DNA from: Pseudomonadota bacterium
GTDB taxonomy: Bacteria; Pseudomonadota; Alphaproteobacteria; Reyranellales; Reyranellaceae
Direction: 5' to 3'
Length of the DNA: 64,000 bases
Assembly (NCBI GenBank): GCA_018240745.1
Contig: JAFEFF010000175.1
Span: 20,659 to 84,658 of the forward strand
Shown here: one piece after another, positions 35,704-44,949 of the stretch
Layout of the letters: the number at the start of each line of letters is the position of its first letter
How positions within the stretch are numbered: the first letter of the stretch is position 1
Made by a program: the position numbers and the translations under genes
Notes under the pieces: generated by a model
Database searches by the model: none
Told to the model about the DNA's origin: nothing
Seen by the model: only the letters and a program-made list of their open reading frames with translations

Positions 35704-36375
35704 ATGACCATGACCGGTGTCTGGCTCGAGGAGCTGACGTGGCCGGAGGCGAAGGCGCGGTTCGATGCCAATGCCGTCGTCGTCATCCCGATCGGCGCGG
35801 CGTCGAAGGCGCATGGCGCGCACCTGCCGCTCAAGACCGATGCGCTGACGGCGCGGGCGCTGGGGCAGAAGCTGATCGAGCGGCTGCCGGTGGTGACGGC
35901 GCCGGTGGTGGGCTTCGGCTACTACCCCGCGTTCACGTCGTTCGCGGGCAGCCAGCATCTGACCGCCGACACCTTCAAGGCCGTGCTGCGCGAGCTGATC
36001 GCAAGTTTCACCGCGCACGGCGTGACGCGCATCGCGCTGGTCAACACCGGCGTCTCGACCGAGAAGCCGATCGACGAGATCGCCGCCGAGACCGGCGCGC
36101 TGGCGCTGCACATGCGGCTCATGGGCCGGTCGGCCGAAGCCCTGGTCGAGCACAAAGAGGGCGGCCACGCCGACGAGCGCGAGACCTCGGTCGTGCTGGC
36201 GCTCGATCCGCGCAGCGTGCGGATGGCCGAGCTGAAGCCGGCGGCCGATTTCAAAGTGTCCGCCGCGACCGGCGATCCGACGCGCGCCTCGGCCTTCAAG
36301 GGCGAACGGCTGCTCGCGGCGCGCATCGACGACATGGTGAAGGCGCTGGTCGAGAAGTGGCCTGATCTCCGCTAG
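35704..36375 (+). CDS. creatininase family protein
   Basis: A 223-residue enzyme of the creatininase/MftE-like fold. VWLEELTWPEAKARF opens the domain, VVVIPIGAASKAHGAHLPLKTDAL is the first metal-binding segment (the family has a conserved E/H/D set; here S-K-A-H-G-H replaces the usual GSxEQHG, so one ligand may differ), and GFGYYPAFTSFAG and the EHKEGGHADERETS segment follow. The ATG at 35704 sits at the right edge of a repeat C element; the frame from 35626 runs through the repeat itself. Actual substrate (creatinine or another cyclic amide) is not shown by sequence. Confidence 0.8.
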   Translation: MTMTGVWLEELTWPEAKARFDANAVVVIPIGAASKAHGAHLPLKTDALTARALGQKLIERLPVVTAPVVGFGYYPAFTSFAGSQHLTADTFKAVLRELIASFTAHGVTRIALVNTGVSTEKPIDEIAAETGALALHMRLMGRSAEALVEHKEGGHADERETSVVLALDPRSVRMAELKPAADFKVSAATGDPTRASAFKGERLLAARIDDMVKALVEKWPDLR

Positions 36376-36413
36376 CTTTTCCTCCCCGCGCTGCGCGCAG
36401 GGAGGAAAGATGA

Positions 36414-37610
36414 TCATCGCCGCTCGAAGTCGATCCGTTCGTCGACCGGCAGGCCGAGCAGGTGCCGGCGCAGGCAGTCGAGCCCGAGTTCGGTGGCGCC
36501 GGTGCGCACCCACTCCCGGCCGCCGACCAGGCGGGCGACGCGCTGGACCATGCCCCCGGGGTCCGCGATCTGCACCGTGATGGTGGCGCCGAAGTCGGGC
36601 CGGTCTCCGCCCGGGTCGAGCTGCATGAGCACCGCCAGCGCATGGCTCGCGCCGCTCTCGGTGCGCAGCCGGCCGGCCGCGACGTCGCCCGCGATCACGC
36701 CCTTCCTGAACACCGCCTCGGCGCCCGGCAGGGGAGCGAGGCGGCTGGCGATCGCGCCCGAGGTGAAGGTCTCGCCGATCGCCAGCGTGTGGCCGCCGGC
36801 CTTGAGCTTCTCCACCACCACCTGCTCGAGCGAGCTCTCGTCCTCGGCGACCACGAAGTTGCCGAGCCGCCGGCGCACCTCGGCCTCGACCGGGGCGAGC
36901 TTCGCGTCCAGCTCGGCCTCGGTCGCGCCACGCGCGGCGAGCTTGGTCTCGAGCTCGGGGAAGTGGGCCTGGAAGCCGAGCTTGATCTCGCCGTCGATGG
37001 CCAGGCCCGGGATGCCGGCCAGCATCTCGTCGGCGCGGCTCTCGCCGATGCCGAAGGAGTGGAAGCGCTTCAGCCTGGTCACACCGGCGATACCACCCAG
37101 CTTCAGCAGCCGCGGGATCACCTGCTCGTCGAGCATGCGCCGCATCTCGCGCGGCACGCCCGGTGTGAAGAAGAACCGTGCCTTGCCGATCGTGACCGCG
37201 AAGCCGCACGCCGTGCCGATCGGGTTGTCGATGAACTCCGCCCCCTCCGGCAGCATCGCCTGCTTGCGGTTGTTGGCCGGCATGATACGGCCGCGCCGGG
37301 CATAGGACTCGGTCATGCGCTGCATCCAGTAGTCCGACAGCACCAGCTTCACGCCGCACGCCTCGGCGGCGGCTTCCTGGCTGAGATCGTCGACCGTCGG
37401 CCCCAGGCCGCCATTGACGATCACCGCGTCGGCCCGCTCGCCGGCGCGCGCGAACGCCGCCAGCAGGCTCGCCCGGTCGTCACCCACGGTTGTGCCCCAG
37501 ATCACGTCCAGCCCGACCTCGCCCAGCCGGCGCGCGATGTGGCTGTAGTTGGTGTTGATCGTCTTGCCGGTCAGGATTTCATCGCCGGTGCACAGGATCT
37601 CTACACGCAA
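36414..37610 (-). CDS. cinA: CinA-like protein: MoCF domain plus degenerate PncC-like domain
   Basis: A 398-residue protein that begins at a TTG at 37610 (preceded by GGAAACGGA). Residues 1-170 are a MoCF domain (VEILCTGDEILTGKTINTNY, AVIVNGGLGPTVDD), followed by the KH-like middle region. The C-terminal domain (about 270-398) is recognisable as the PncC nicotinamide-nucleotide amidase fold but reads IGETFTSGAIASRLAPLPG where active enzymes have a serine-containing ESxTGG. It may have lost deamidase activity. It is divergent from the methyltransferase gene. The assignment to CinA is solid; the activity is not. Confidence 0.82.
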   Translation of the reverse strand: MRVEILCTGDEILTGKTINTNYSHIARRLGEVGLDVIWGTTVGDDRASLLAAFARAGERADAVIVNGGLGPTVDDLSQEAAAEACGVKLVLSDYWMQRMTESYARRGRIMPANNRKQAMLPEGAEFIDNPIGTACGFAVTIGKARFFFTPGVPREMRRMLDEQVIPRLLKLGGIAGVTRLKRFHSFGIGESRADEMLAGIPGLAIDGEIKLGFQAHFPELETKLAARGATEAELDAKLAPVEAEVRRRLGNFVVAEDESSLEQVVVEKLKAGGHTLAIGETFTSGAIASRLAPLPGAEAVFRKGVIAGDVAAGRLRTESGASHALAVLMQLDPGGDRPDFGATITVQIADPGGMVQRVARLVGGREWVRTGATELGLDCLRRHLLGLPVDERIDFERR

Positions 37611-37690
37611 GGTCCGTTTCCCCGTTGTTGCATCCCACCCTTGTAAAGGAGGCTAGTCTCGCCTGCCCGACGATTCGTCATGATGCGAGC

Positions 37691-38521
<831 letters not shown>

Positions 38522-38540
38522 CGCGAAATTCGCCGGCCCA

Positions 38541-38582
38541 TTGATCTATCTCAAGTTGCACCGGGCGGCCGTCCGCTAGTCT
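38541..38582 (+). promoter_or_regulatory. FNR/FixK-like site and -10 box upstream of the OmpA-type lipoprotein gene
   Basis: TTGATCTATCTCAA (38541-38554) matches the FNR/FixK half-site pattern TTGA-N6-TCAA with one off-consensus inner base. A TAGTCT -10 hexamer lies at 38577-38582. If transcription begins near 38589, the site is centred at about -41.5, the class II activation geometry of FNR-type regulators. It lies 112 bp upstream of the ATG at 38666. Binding is a prediction only. Confidence 0.5.
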
Positions 38583-38665
38583 TTGTCCAAGCTCAAGAGT
38601 TCCACGAGGCGCTTTCGCGCATCGCGCGTATGAGCCCAGTTGGGAAACTTTTGACGGAGAGAGAC

Positions 38666-39283
38666 ATGTTGAGACAGATCCTGGTGGCGTCGGCAGCCGC
38701 GCTCCTGCTGGCCGCCTGTCAACAGCAGCCGCAGGCGGTGACCGCGCCCATGGCGAAGAATTACACGGTCTACTTCGACACGGACAAGGCAACGCTGTCA
38801 CCTGAGTCGGTGGCGACCATCGCCACGGCGGCCAATTCCTTCAAGGCGAGCGGCGCCCGTGCCGTGGCCGTCAGCGGCCATACCGACACGACGGGCACGG
38901 CGGCGTACAATCTGGACCTCTCGAAGCGGCGCGCCGCTTCGGTCAGTGCCGAGCTGCAGCGCAACGGCGTGCCGGCCGGCGCGATCGCGGCCCTGGGCTA
39001 CGGTGAGACCAACCTGCCGGTGCCGACCGCTGCAAACGTGGCCGAGCGGCGCAACCGCAGCGTCGACATCGCCATCTCGGAGCGCGAGGCGGCATCGCTC
39101 ATGAGCGATACCCAGTATTGCAAGGCGCTGAGCAGCACCTACCGCCGCTATCGTCCCAACCAGATCGACGAGACGGCTGCAGCGGCGATGGCCCGGTGCG
39201 AGACCGCCGACGCGGCGTCGGCCATTCCCGTACTCGAGCAGTCGCTGACCTCGATGAAGATCCCGCTGCCCGCGCGGAGCTGA
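38666..39283 (+). CDS. OmpA family lipoprotein
   Basis: A 205-residue outer-membrane lipoprotein. The signal sequence MLRQILVASAAALLLAAC ends at a lipobox (LAAC, C18). Residues 25-140 are an OmpA-like peptidoglycan-binding domain, with VYFDTDKATLSPES, GHTDTTGTAAYNLDLSKRRA and ALGYGETNLPVPT. The C-terminal 60 residues, containing two cysteines in QYCKALSSTYRRYRP and ARCETADAA, have no recognised domain. The start is supported by ACGGAGAGAGAC before the ATG. An FNR-like promoter upstream and an intrinsic terminator downstream suggest a single-gene unit. Confidence 0.85.
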   Translation: MLRQILVASAAALLLAACQQQPQAVTAPMAKNYTVYFDTDKATLSPESVATIATAANSFKASGARAVAVSGHTDTTGTAAYNLDLSKRRAASVSAELQRNGVPAGAIAALGYGETNLPVPTAANVAERRNRSVDIAISEREAASLMSDTQYCKALSSTYRRYRPNQIDETAAAAMARCETADAASAIPVLEQSLTSMKIPLPARS

Positions 39284-39306
39284 CGGGTCCTGCCCAAATC
39301 CAGCGA

Positions 39307-39336
39307 ACGGGGGCCGGTCTTGCCGGCCCCCGTTTT
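39307..39336 (+). terminator. intrinsic terminator of the OmpA-type lipoprotein gene
   Basis: A GC-rich stem ACGGGGGCCGG / CCGGCCCCCGT (39307-39317 and 39323-39333) with a 5-base loop TCTTG is followed by TTTT at 39333-39336. It begins 24 bp after the stop codon at 39283, the usual place for a rho-independent terminator. Confidence 0.85.
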
Positions 39337-39488
39337 CATTTCGGTCGATCTCGAAGTCGGAGGAGGGCGGCCGCCGGAGAGGATTGCGGCTTTGTCATGA
39401 CCGGCTGCCTGCGGGGTGCGCGCGGCAACGGACGCCGCCGCCGTACGTTCGGAGTCCGAGGGCGAGGTATTGCCCAGCGAGGTACTCC

Positions 39489-39716
39489 ATGTCGAACTTC
39501 GAGGACAATCGCTACACCGTCAGCAACCGCCACCGCCGGACGTGGGGCTGGCTGACCGGCATCGTCGCCGTCATTCTCGTGGTGGTCGGCGTGCTCTTTG
39601 CGACCGGCCGTTGGGGCGAGAACGCCACTCGCACCGGTGGCGGCGCGCCCAAGGAGCAGGCGCTGTCGGGCGGCGGCCCGAGCCAGCCCGGCGTGCCGAA
39701 TGTGCCGACCCGGTAG
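39489..39716 (+). CDS. small single-span membrane protein, unknown function
   Basis: A 75-residue protein from the ATG at 39489, preceded by GCGAGGTACTCC. One hydrophobic segment, WGWLTGIVAVILVVVGVLFA (about 19-38), follows a basic N-terminus (RHRRT), giving an N-in topology; the remaining 35 residues (GENATRTGGGAPKEQALSGG and so on) are Gly/Pro/Ser-rich and probably periplasmic. No family recognised. It follows the lipoprotein terminator and is likely an independent gene. Confidence 0.6.
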   Translation: MSNFEDNRYTVSNRHRRTWGWLTGIVAVILVVVGVLFATGRWGENATRTGGGAPKEQALSGGGPSQPGVPNVPTR

Positions 39717-39844
39717 TCCCGCCGGAGTCCGGCAACGCCGCGGATGCCTCTGCGTCTCTTGCGGCGATCTCACCACATTTCTGCCGCGGTGCTCGATTGT
39801 GCTGCGCGTGGTCCAGGATGGGGCCAGGATCGGGAAGGAGTTTC

Positions 39845-40054
39845 ATGTCGTCGGACAAAGCGCTGCGCTTCGTTGCCAAGTGCATTCACTGCGGCCGGGC
39901 CAAGAACATGCATCGCGCCTTCACCCTCGACTGCCCGACCGGCAAGCGGACGCCGACCGGCTACACGACGTTCGGCCCGAAGTGCTTCACGCTCGCGGAG
40001 GAGCAGTCGCCGGAGTCGGACCTCACGGCGGAAGCGGAACGCCAGGACGGGTGA
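39845..40054 (+). CDS. small cysteine-containing protein (zinc-ribbon-like), unknown function
   Basis: A 69-residue protein with a strong ribosome-binding site GGGAAGGAG five bases before the ATG at 39845. Cysteines at 13, 16 (CIHC), 30 and 47 could bind one metal ion; the tail is acidic (EEQSPESDLTAEAER). Codon use is like that of neighbouring genes. No relative is recognised. The following 250 bp to 40304 hold no gene; they include short GC-rich inverted repeats and the end of the convergent membrane-protein gene. Confidence 0.55.
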   Translation: MSSDKALRFVAKCIHCGRAKNMHRAFTLDCPTGKRTPTGYTTFGPKCFTLAEEQSPESDLTAEAERQDG

Positions 40055-40304
40055 AAGCGTACGGTCCGGTGCTCCCCCCTTGCGCCGCTTCTCGAAGCGA
40101 GTGCATTTGACAGCCGACCGGCCGCAAGGCCGTCGCCCCGTTTCAGGGCCGTCGGGTGAACGGCCTTGCCACCCAGGGCGGCATCTCAAACCGCTCATGG
40201 TTGCGTGGCTTCCCAACCCCCCGGCGGGAAGCCTGTGGGTATCCTGAGGGCCGTCGCCCCCGGCGGCGGCCCTCTCCGTTTCCGGCGCGGCCCGATGCGG
40301 CGCG

Positions 40305-41318
40305 TCAGCTCTTGCCGAGCTGCTCTTCCGCGTGCTTGAAGGCGGCCAGCGCGTCCGCCAGGGCTTGCGGCGCGTCGGCCGCCCCCGCCTTGGCCTTCGC
40401 AGAAGCATCTTCCAGTGCCACCCGTGCCGCCGCCAGGGTGGCCGTCGCCGCCACCTTGGCGGCGCCTTCCGCCGGCGTGCCCGGAGGCGGGGCCGGCTGG
40501 CGGACGACGCCATCGAGCAGGCCGAAGGCGCGGTCCTTGAACAGGCCGACGAGGAAGCCGACCGCGCCGGCCGTGAACGGGTTCATGATGTCGATCTGCG
40601 GGCTGTCCCCGGTCACGAACACGAAGGTCCCGCTGCGCATCAGGATATAGACCGCGAAGCCGGCGCCGAGCCCAAGGGCGATGTCGCGCAGGGTCGTGAT
40701 GCCGTCGATCCGAAGCCCGGCGATCAGGCTGCCGATCACTGACGCGACCAGCACCAGGGAGAAGTAGAGCGGCTCCTTCGCCCGTTGATCGAGCGCCAGC
40801 CAGCCGGAATAGGTGAGCGGACCCGGCGTCAGGATCTCCTCGTAGATCACGAGCTCGTCCTTGTTCTGCAGCCCCAGCGTGTCGGCGATTTCGCGTGCGC
40901 TCGGGACCGGCTGCCCGTCCTTGACCCGCGGGTTGAGCGTCGACGGCGCCGCGCTCATGACCTTGACGCAGTCCTCGGAGAATCCGCCGAGCGGCGCGGC
41001 GAACACCGCCGCGATGCTGCATCGATCGAGCGCCCCCATGGAGTTGAGGCTGTTGTAGAGGCTGACCTGCCGGGACGCGTTCTCGATCCGCCCCTTGATG
41101 TCTTCCGCGGGATCCATCGGACAGGTCTTGTCCGCTGCCGGGTTGCCGACGCAGCTCAGCAGCCACTTCTGGGTGGCGACGACCCGGGCATAGTCCTGGT
41201 TGCGGGTGGTGATCTCGCAGGTGATGCCGATCGCGATATACAGCAGCACCACGATGGCGCCGAGGTTGAGCCCGGTCGCCCACCACTGCACCCGCCGCTG
41301 CTTGCCGACGTCGGTCAT
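40305..41318 (-). CDS. membrane protein of unknown function
   Basis: A 337-residue protein starting at the ATG at 41318 (MTDVGKQRRVQWW). One N-terminal hydrophobic segment (GLNLGAIVVLLYIAIGITCE, about residues 16-35) is followed by a soluble loop of about 150 residues with several cysteines (LLSCVGN, KTCPMD, RCSIA, EDCVKV). Three more hydrophobic segments fall at about 190-290. The last 70 residues are Ala-rich helix with coiled-coil-like composition (AALEDASAKAKAGAADAPQA). No family recognised. A frame extension upstream overlaps the HEPN-like gene but is a shadow. Confidence 0.6.
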   Translation of the reverse strand: MTDVGKQRRVQWWATGLNLGAIVVLLYIAIGITCEITTRNQDYARVVATQKWLLSCVGNPAADKTCPMDPAEDIKGRIENASRQVSLYNSLNSMGALDRCSIAAVFAAPLGGFSEDCVKVMSAAPSTLNPRVKDGQPVPSAREIADTLGLQNKDELVIYEEILTPGPLTYSGWLALDQRAKEPLYFSLVLVASVIGSLIAGLRIDGITTLRDIALGLGAGFAVYILMRSGTFVFVTGDSPQIDIMNPFTAGAVGFLVGLFKDRAFGLLDGVVRQPAPPPGTPAEGAAKVAATATLAAARVALEDASAKAKAGAADAPQALADALAAFKHAEEQLGKS

Positions 41319-41485
41319 CTCCGGTTCTCCCTGAGACGAAGCCTCCAGCCCACTTCCGCCATGGTGGCAGATCGGCCGGCCGGCGCAACCGGTTCCGTAT
41401 CGATTCGCGACCCCGTATACGCCCGTGGCGGCGCCAGCCTCCGCGCCGGGCGAGCCTTGGCGCCTGGGATGAAGAACCGTGGCCC

Positions 41486-42223
41486 CTATCGCCGGGGCTG
41501 GGGCGGCACCAGGAAGAACGGCGTGCCCGACCGGTGCCTGGGCGGTGCGGGCGAGATCGCCTCGCGCGCCTCGACCACGCGGTTGCCGAGCTGGAAGCCG
41601 CGGCGCGAATACGCCCAGAAGTGCTCGCCATAGTCGGCGATCTGCGACGCCGTATAGGCGAAGGCGAGCCGGCGGAAGGGAAAGCCGTCGGTCGCCACCG
41701 GCACCCGCCGCCATTGCAGCTTGCGCGGGGTGTAGCCGGGCGGCACGAGGTAGTGCCCGCCCAGCCCGCCCTGGGCCAGGACCGCGGTGCCGTGCGCGAT
41801 CTCGTTGCGCCGGTCGGCCAGCGGCGCGATCTCGCGCTCGAGGAAGGCCACGATCTCCGCCTGCAGCGGCCGCGGGATCGCCGCGCGCTGCGCCTCGAGC
41901 GCGCCCTTGATCAGCCGCAGCCGGGACCGCCCCGGCGCGGCCTTGCGATAGGCCGCCGCCGCGGCGCCGCTCTTCGCCTGCAGGATGGTGCCGTGGAGAT
42001 AGGCCAGCGCGACCTCGAGGATCTCCCAGCGGCTGAGCGCCAGGCCGACGGCATGGTAGATCTTGGCGGCATCGGCATCGCCCGCCCGCGCGGTCGGCGC
42101 GACGTCCCACGGCTCGCGCGCCGCGCGCGCGACGCGGGCCGCCGTCGAGGACGGACCGGCAACGCTCCGGGTTGGCCGCACTCTCTTCCCCCCTGCGGTC
42201 GTCTTTGTCGGCAAGGTTACCAT
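41486..42223 (-). CDS. HEPN-like protein of unknown function
   Basis: A 245-residue soluble protein starting at the ATG at 42223 (MVTLPTKTTAGG). An alpha-helical region (about 50-145) ends in LADRRNEIAHGTA; R139-N-E-I-A-H144 has the R-x4-H form of the HEPN RNase motif, where the residue after Arg is usually polar (here N). The following YLVPPGYTPRKLQWRRVP and the C-terminal 80 residues resemble no known fold. HEPN proteins often act in toxin-antitoxin or defence systems; no MNT-type nucleotidyltransferase partner is adjacent. The call is by motif only. Confidence 0.5.
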   Translation of the reverse strand: MVTLPTKTTAGGKRVRPTRSVAGPSSTAARVARAAREPWDVAPTARAGDADAAKIYHAVGLALSRWEILEVALAYLHGTILQAKSGAAAAAYRKAAPGRSRLRLIKGALEAQRAAIPRPLQAEIVAFLEREIAPLADRRNEIAHGTAVLAQGGLGGHYLVPPGYTPRKLQWRRVPVATDGFPFRRLAFAYTASQIADYGEHFWAYSRRGFQLGNRVVEAREAISPAPPRHRSGTPFFLVPPQPRR

Positions 42224-42326
42224 CGAGGGTGGGCGATGCCCGGTGGGAGAAGCGGCTGGGTTGCCGAATTCCCGTCGAACCGACCGGTCGTCGGCCTGGA
42301 TCACGCCGTCGCCCAGCCCGCCGGCC

Positions 42327-42475
42327 CTCCCGTCGTCTCGACCGGAGCGCGAAGCGCGGAGCGGAGAGACCTTCTCTCGACGATATGTGGCTTATCGTGG
42401 AGAGAAGGTCTCTCCACGCGGCCCGGAGCCTGCCCCGAGGGCATCCGAGGGGGGCCTTGGTCGAGACGACGGGAG
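42327..42475. repeat. repeat family B, complete copy
   Basis: Outer arms CTCCCGTCGTCTCGACC (42327-42343) and its perfect complement (42459-42475) enclose an inner hairpin built from GGAGAGACCTTCTCTC and GAGAGAAGGTCTCTCC. It occupies the space between the HEPN-like gene's start and the AhpD-type gene. Other copies are at 44824-44949, 50807-50900 and 52993-53113. Confidence 0.85.
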
Positions 42476-42507
42476 GCCTTATCGATAGCCTCGGGACGAC
42501 GGGGCAG

Positions 42508-42963
42508 TCACGCCGCCTGGGCGTCCTGCAGTGTGTGCGGGCTGACGCGGAAGCCGACGTTCAGCCTGTAGAAGGCGTTGATGGCGCCGATCAGCAGGGT
42601 GAGCTTGACCTGCTCGTCCTCGCTGAAGTGCGCCTTCAGGTTGGCGTAGGCCTCGTACGACGCCCCGCCCGGCCCGAGCCGGGTCAGCGCCTCGGTCCAT
42701 TCCAGCGCCGCCCGCTCGCGGTCGTCGTAGAGCTCCGATTCGCGGAAGGCGTCGAGCAGGAAGATCCGCTGCTCGCTCTCGCCGGCCTGGCGCGCCTCCT
42801 GCGTGTGCATGGCGAGGCAGACCGCGCAGCCGTTGATCTGCGAGGCGCGGATCTCGACCAGCCGGGCGATCGCCGGATCGAGGCCCTTCTGGGCGGCCAT
42901 CGCGTAGGCGATCAAGGGCTTCAGCTTGTCCATGTGGGCGAAGGGGGTGACGCGTGTCGTCAT
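42508..42963 (-). CDS. carboxymuconolactone decarboxylase/AhpD family protein
   Basis: A 151-residue protein from the ATG at 42963 (MTTRVTPFAHMDKLKP). The AhpD-type redox centre is in QINGCAVCLAMHTQEAR (C46, C49, H53), with a conserved acidic residue at E38 in VEIRASQ. Members act as alkylhydroperoxidase partners or carboxymuconolactone decarboxylases; the CxxC-x3-H arrangement supports the peroxidase side. It is a single gene with GGGATTG-like sequence upstream and lies next to a repeat B element. Confidence 0.85.
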   Translation of the reverse strand: MTTRVTPFAHMDKLKPLIAYAMAAQKGLDPAIARLVEIRASQINGCAVCLAMHTQEARQAGESEQRIFLLDAFRESELYDDRERAALEWTEALTRLGPGGASYEAYANLKAHFSEDEQVKLTLLIGAINAFYRLNVGFRVSPHTLQDAQAA

Positions 42964-43142
42964 GGCTTGCTCCTTCGTCAGGGATTGCTCTCTGCTGACC
43001 TGACGAACGAGCGGGCGGGGAATCGACATCTTTTTCGGCGGTCCGCGGGCAGTGTGCCAATTGCCACAGAATGGCGGCGGCAGGCGTGCTTCAGGGAAGG
43101 TGCGATTGCATTAGCCCGTCATCTGAGGGGAAGGCGGTCAAT

Positions 43143-43277
43143 ATGAGCACTCGTACTTTCCTGACCATTCTCTGTGCGATCATGCTGCTCTCGGGACCGG
43201 CGCTGCTGGCCGCCAGCGTGGCGACCAGCCCTCTGGCCAACGCCCAGGCCTGTCCCAACCATCGCTGTCCGAAGTAG
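43143..43277 (+). CDS. short exported peptide precursor, unknown function
   Basis: A 44-residue product. A signal-peptide-like N-terminus (MSTRTFLTILCAIMLLSGPALL) runs to LANA (residues 31-34); cleavage there would free a 10-residue peptide QACPNHRCPK (35-44) with two cysteines that could form a disulfide. The ATG at 43143 has only a weak upstream purine run (GGGGAAGG, 16 bases before), and no relatives are recognised. It ends 10 bp before a 493-residue membrane protein, suggesting a two-gene unit. The peptide could alternatively be a remnant of a longer gene. Confidence 0.45.
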   Translation: MSTRTFLTILCAIMLLSGPALLAASVATSPLANAQACPNHRCPK

Positions 43278-43287
43278 GGAGGCTGCC

Positions 43288-44769
43288 ATGACCAGCCTCC
43301 TCGGCTCCGCCCAGTTCTGGTTCGGCGCGCTGCTGCTCTGCGCCTTCCAGTTCGCCAAGTTCAACGAGATCAAGCCGCTCGACACCGGCCTGAAGGCCTT
43401 GTCCGCGGTGCCTGACCTGCGGGCGCGCGACTTCGTCGGGCTGCTGCCCTACCGCGTCACGCTCGTGCTGTTCGTGCTGGTCACGCTGGCCGGCTACGTC
43501 GTGCTGTGCCTCGCCTCGCCGTCGCTGATCGGCGGCTGGCTGCGGATCGTCGGCCAGCAGAGCGATGCGGCCGAGATCGACGGGATCGCCCAGTCGTCGG
43601 CCTACCCGCTATGGATCGCCGCCGCCTTCATGGGGCTCGCCCACCAGACCATTCCCGGCCTGGCGCGGATCTCCAACGTCCAGCGCGACATGTTCCACGA
43701 CCTGGTCGGCATCCCGCGGGCGCTGGTCGAGACATCGGCGCACTTCTCGACCCAGATCCTGGCCCAGTCGCTCGACCGGCGTTCGCGCGGCGAGCGCCTG
43801 GCGCTGATGTGCAGCGACCGCTGGCGCGCCGGCATCGAGCCGATCGCCGACATCGGCTTCCTCGAGGCCCAGCTCGAGCGTCTGAAGCTGGACGACGAGG
43901 ACGACATCAAGGACGCCCGCGCGGGCTCGGTGCGCGAGCTGCGCGCCTCGATCGAGCAGGTGGTCTGCGTCGCCTGCATCGCCACCGTCCGCAAGGGCGG
44001 CATCGACGCCCTGGCCGAGCTGGCCGGCCATCTCGGCGTCGAGAAGCCCAGGGCGCAGCCCGGGCTGTGGCAGGACCTGCTGGCGCCCGCGCTCGGCTGC
44101 TTCACCGCCCTGGTCGTGCTGCTGTTCCTGCTGCCGATGGCCACGCCGCTCGCGGCCCGGCTGATGGGCGGCGAGGTCGTCTTCTGGCCGAGCGGCGAGG
44201 GGGCGCTCTCGTCCTCCGCGGTCTACCTCGTGGGGCTGGTGATCCCCGTGCTCGTCGCGGCCGCCATCCTGGCGTCCTGGACACCGCGCAAGGCCGATGC
44301 GGAGGGCTCGCTGCTCGTCGTCGGGCTGTTCGTGGTCTTCTACGACCTCGCCCAGACGCTGTGGGACTACGGCTTCAACAACGTCAGGCTGAACCAGGAC
44401 ACCGGCCAGTTCATCGGCCACATGGTGCCGTTCATCGCGCTGCATGCGCTGGTCGTGATGGCGATCTGCGGCTTCGTCCAGTGGCGCGTCACGCAGCCGG
44501 CGCCGGCAACCGTCTCGCGCCAGACCCTCGACGTGCTCGAGACGGTGCTGGTGGCCGCGGTCGTGTCCGCGTTCTACGGCTGGGCGCGAATCGACTACCA
44601 GTGGGCCAAGCCGCAGCCGTTCGACCTCGTGCCGCTCACCGTCCTGCTGAACGGCGCCGCCGCGGTGATGGCCTTCGTCGCCTACCGGTCGATCTGGCGC
44701 CGCCGTCAGGCCCGCCAGCAGAGCCTCGCGCCCCCCGAGCCGCTGCGCTTCCCGGCCGCGGCCGACTGA
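43288..44769 (+). CDS. multi-spanning membrane protein of unknown function
   Basis: A 493-residue protein starting at the ATG at 43288, after GGGAGGCTGCC. Hydrophobic segments are visible at about 8-25, 55-80, 105-120, 270-290, 310-335, 350-375, 395-415 and 430-455, separated by a soluble region (about 125-260) with MFHDLVGIPRALVETSAHF and LERLKLDDEDDIKDARAG. No domain is recognised. It follows the peptide precursor closely and may handle, sense or export it; this is only context. The tail is basic and proline-rich. Confidence 0.55.
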   Translation: MTSLLGSAQFWFGALLLCAFQFAKFNEIKPLDTGLKALSAVPDLRARDFVGLLPYRVTLVLFVLVTLAGYVVLCLASPSLIGGWLRIVGQQSDAAEIDGIAQSSAYPLWIAAAFMGLAHQTIPGLARISNVQRDMFHDLVGIPRALVETSAHFSTQILAQSLDRRSRGERLALMCSDRWRAGIEPIADIGFLEAQLERLKLDDEDDIKDARAGSVRELRASIEQVVCVACIATVRKGGIDALAELAGHLGVEKPRAQPGLWQDLLAPALGCFTALVVLLFLLPMATPLAARLMGGEVVFWPSGEGALSSSAVYLVGLVIPVLVAAAILASWTPRKADAEGSLLVVGLFVVFYDLAQTLWDYGFNNVRLNQDTGQFIGHMVPFIALHALVVMAICGFVQWRVTQPAPATVSRQTLDVLETVLVAAVVSAFYGWARIDYQWAKPQPFDLVPLTVLLNGAAAVMAFVAYRSIWRRRQARQQSLAPPEPLRFPAAAD

Positions 44770-44823
44770 TTTCGATCTCGTTCGCCTCTCCGCCTGGCGG
44801 GCAGGCTATCGCGTATAGCTTGC

Positions 44824-44949
44824 CCGTCGTCTCGACCGGAGCGCGAAGCGCGGAGTGGAGAGACCTTTTTTCCGCCGATAGCCGGCTTTTCGCGGAGAAG
44901 AGGTCTCTCCGCTCCGGCTCGCTCCGCTCGCCTCCGGTCGAGACGACGG
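44824..44949. repeat. repeat family B, complete copy
   Basis: Perfect 18-bp outer arms CCGTCGTCTCGACCGGAG (44824-44841) and its complement (44932-44949), with an inner GGAGAGACC / GGTCTCTCC stem. The gap 44770-45108 between convergent genes is otherwise without a gene; 44950-45108 shows only GC-rich sequence with no clear feature. Confidence 0.85.
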
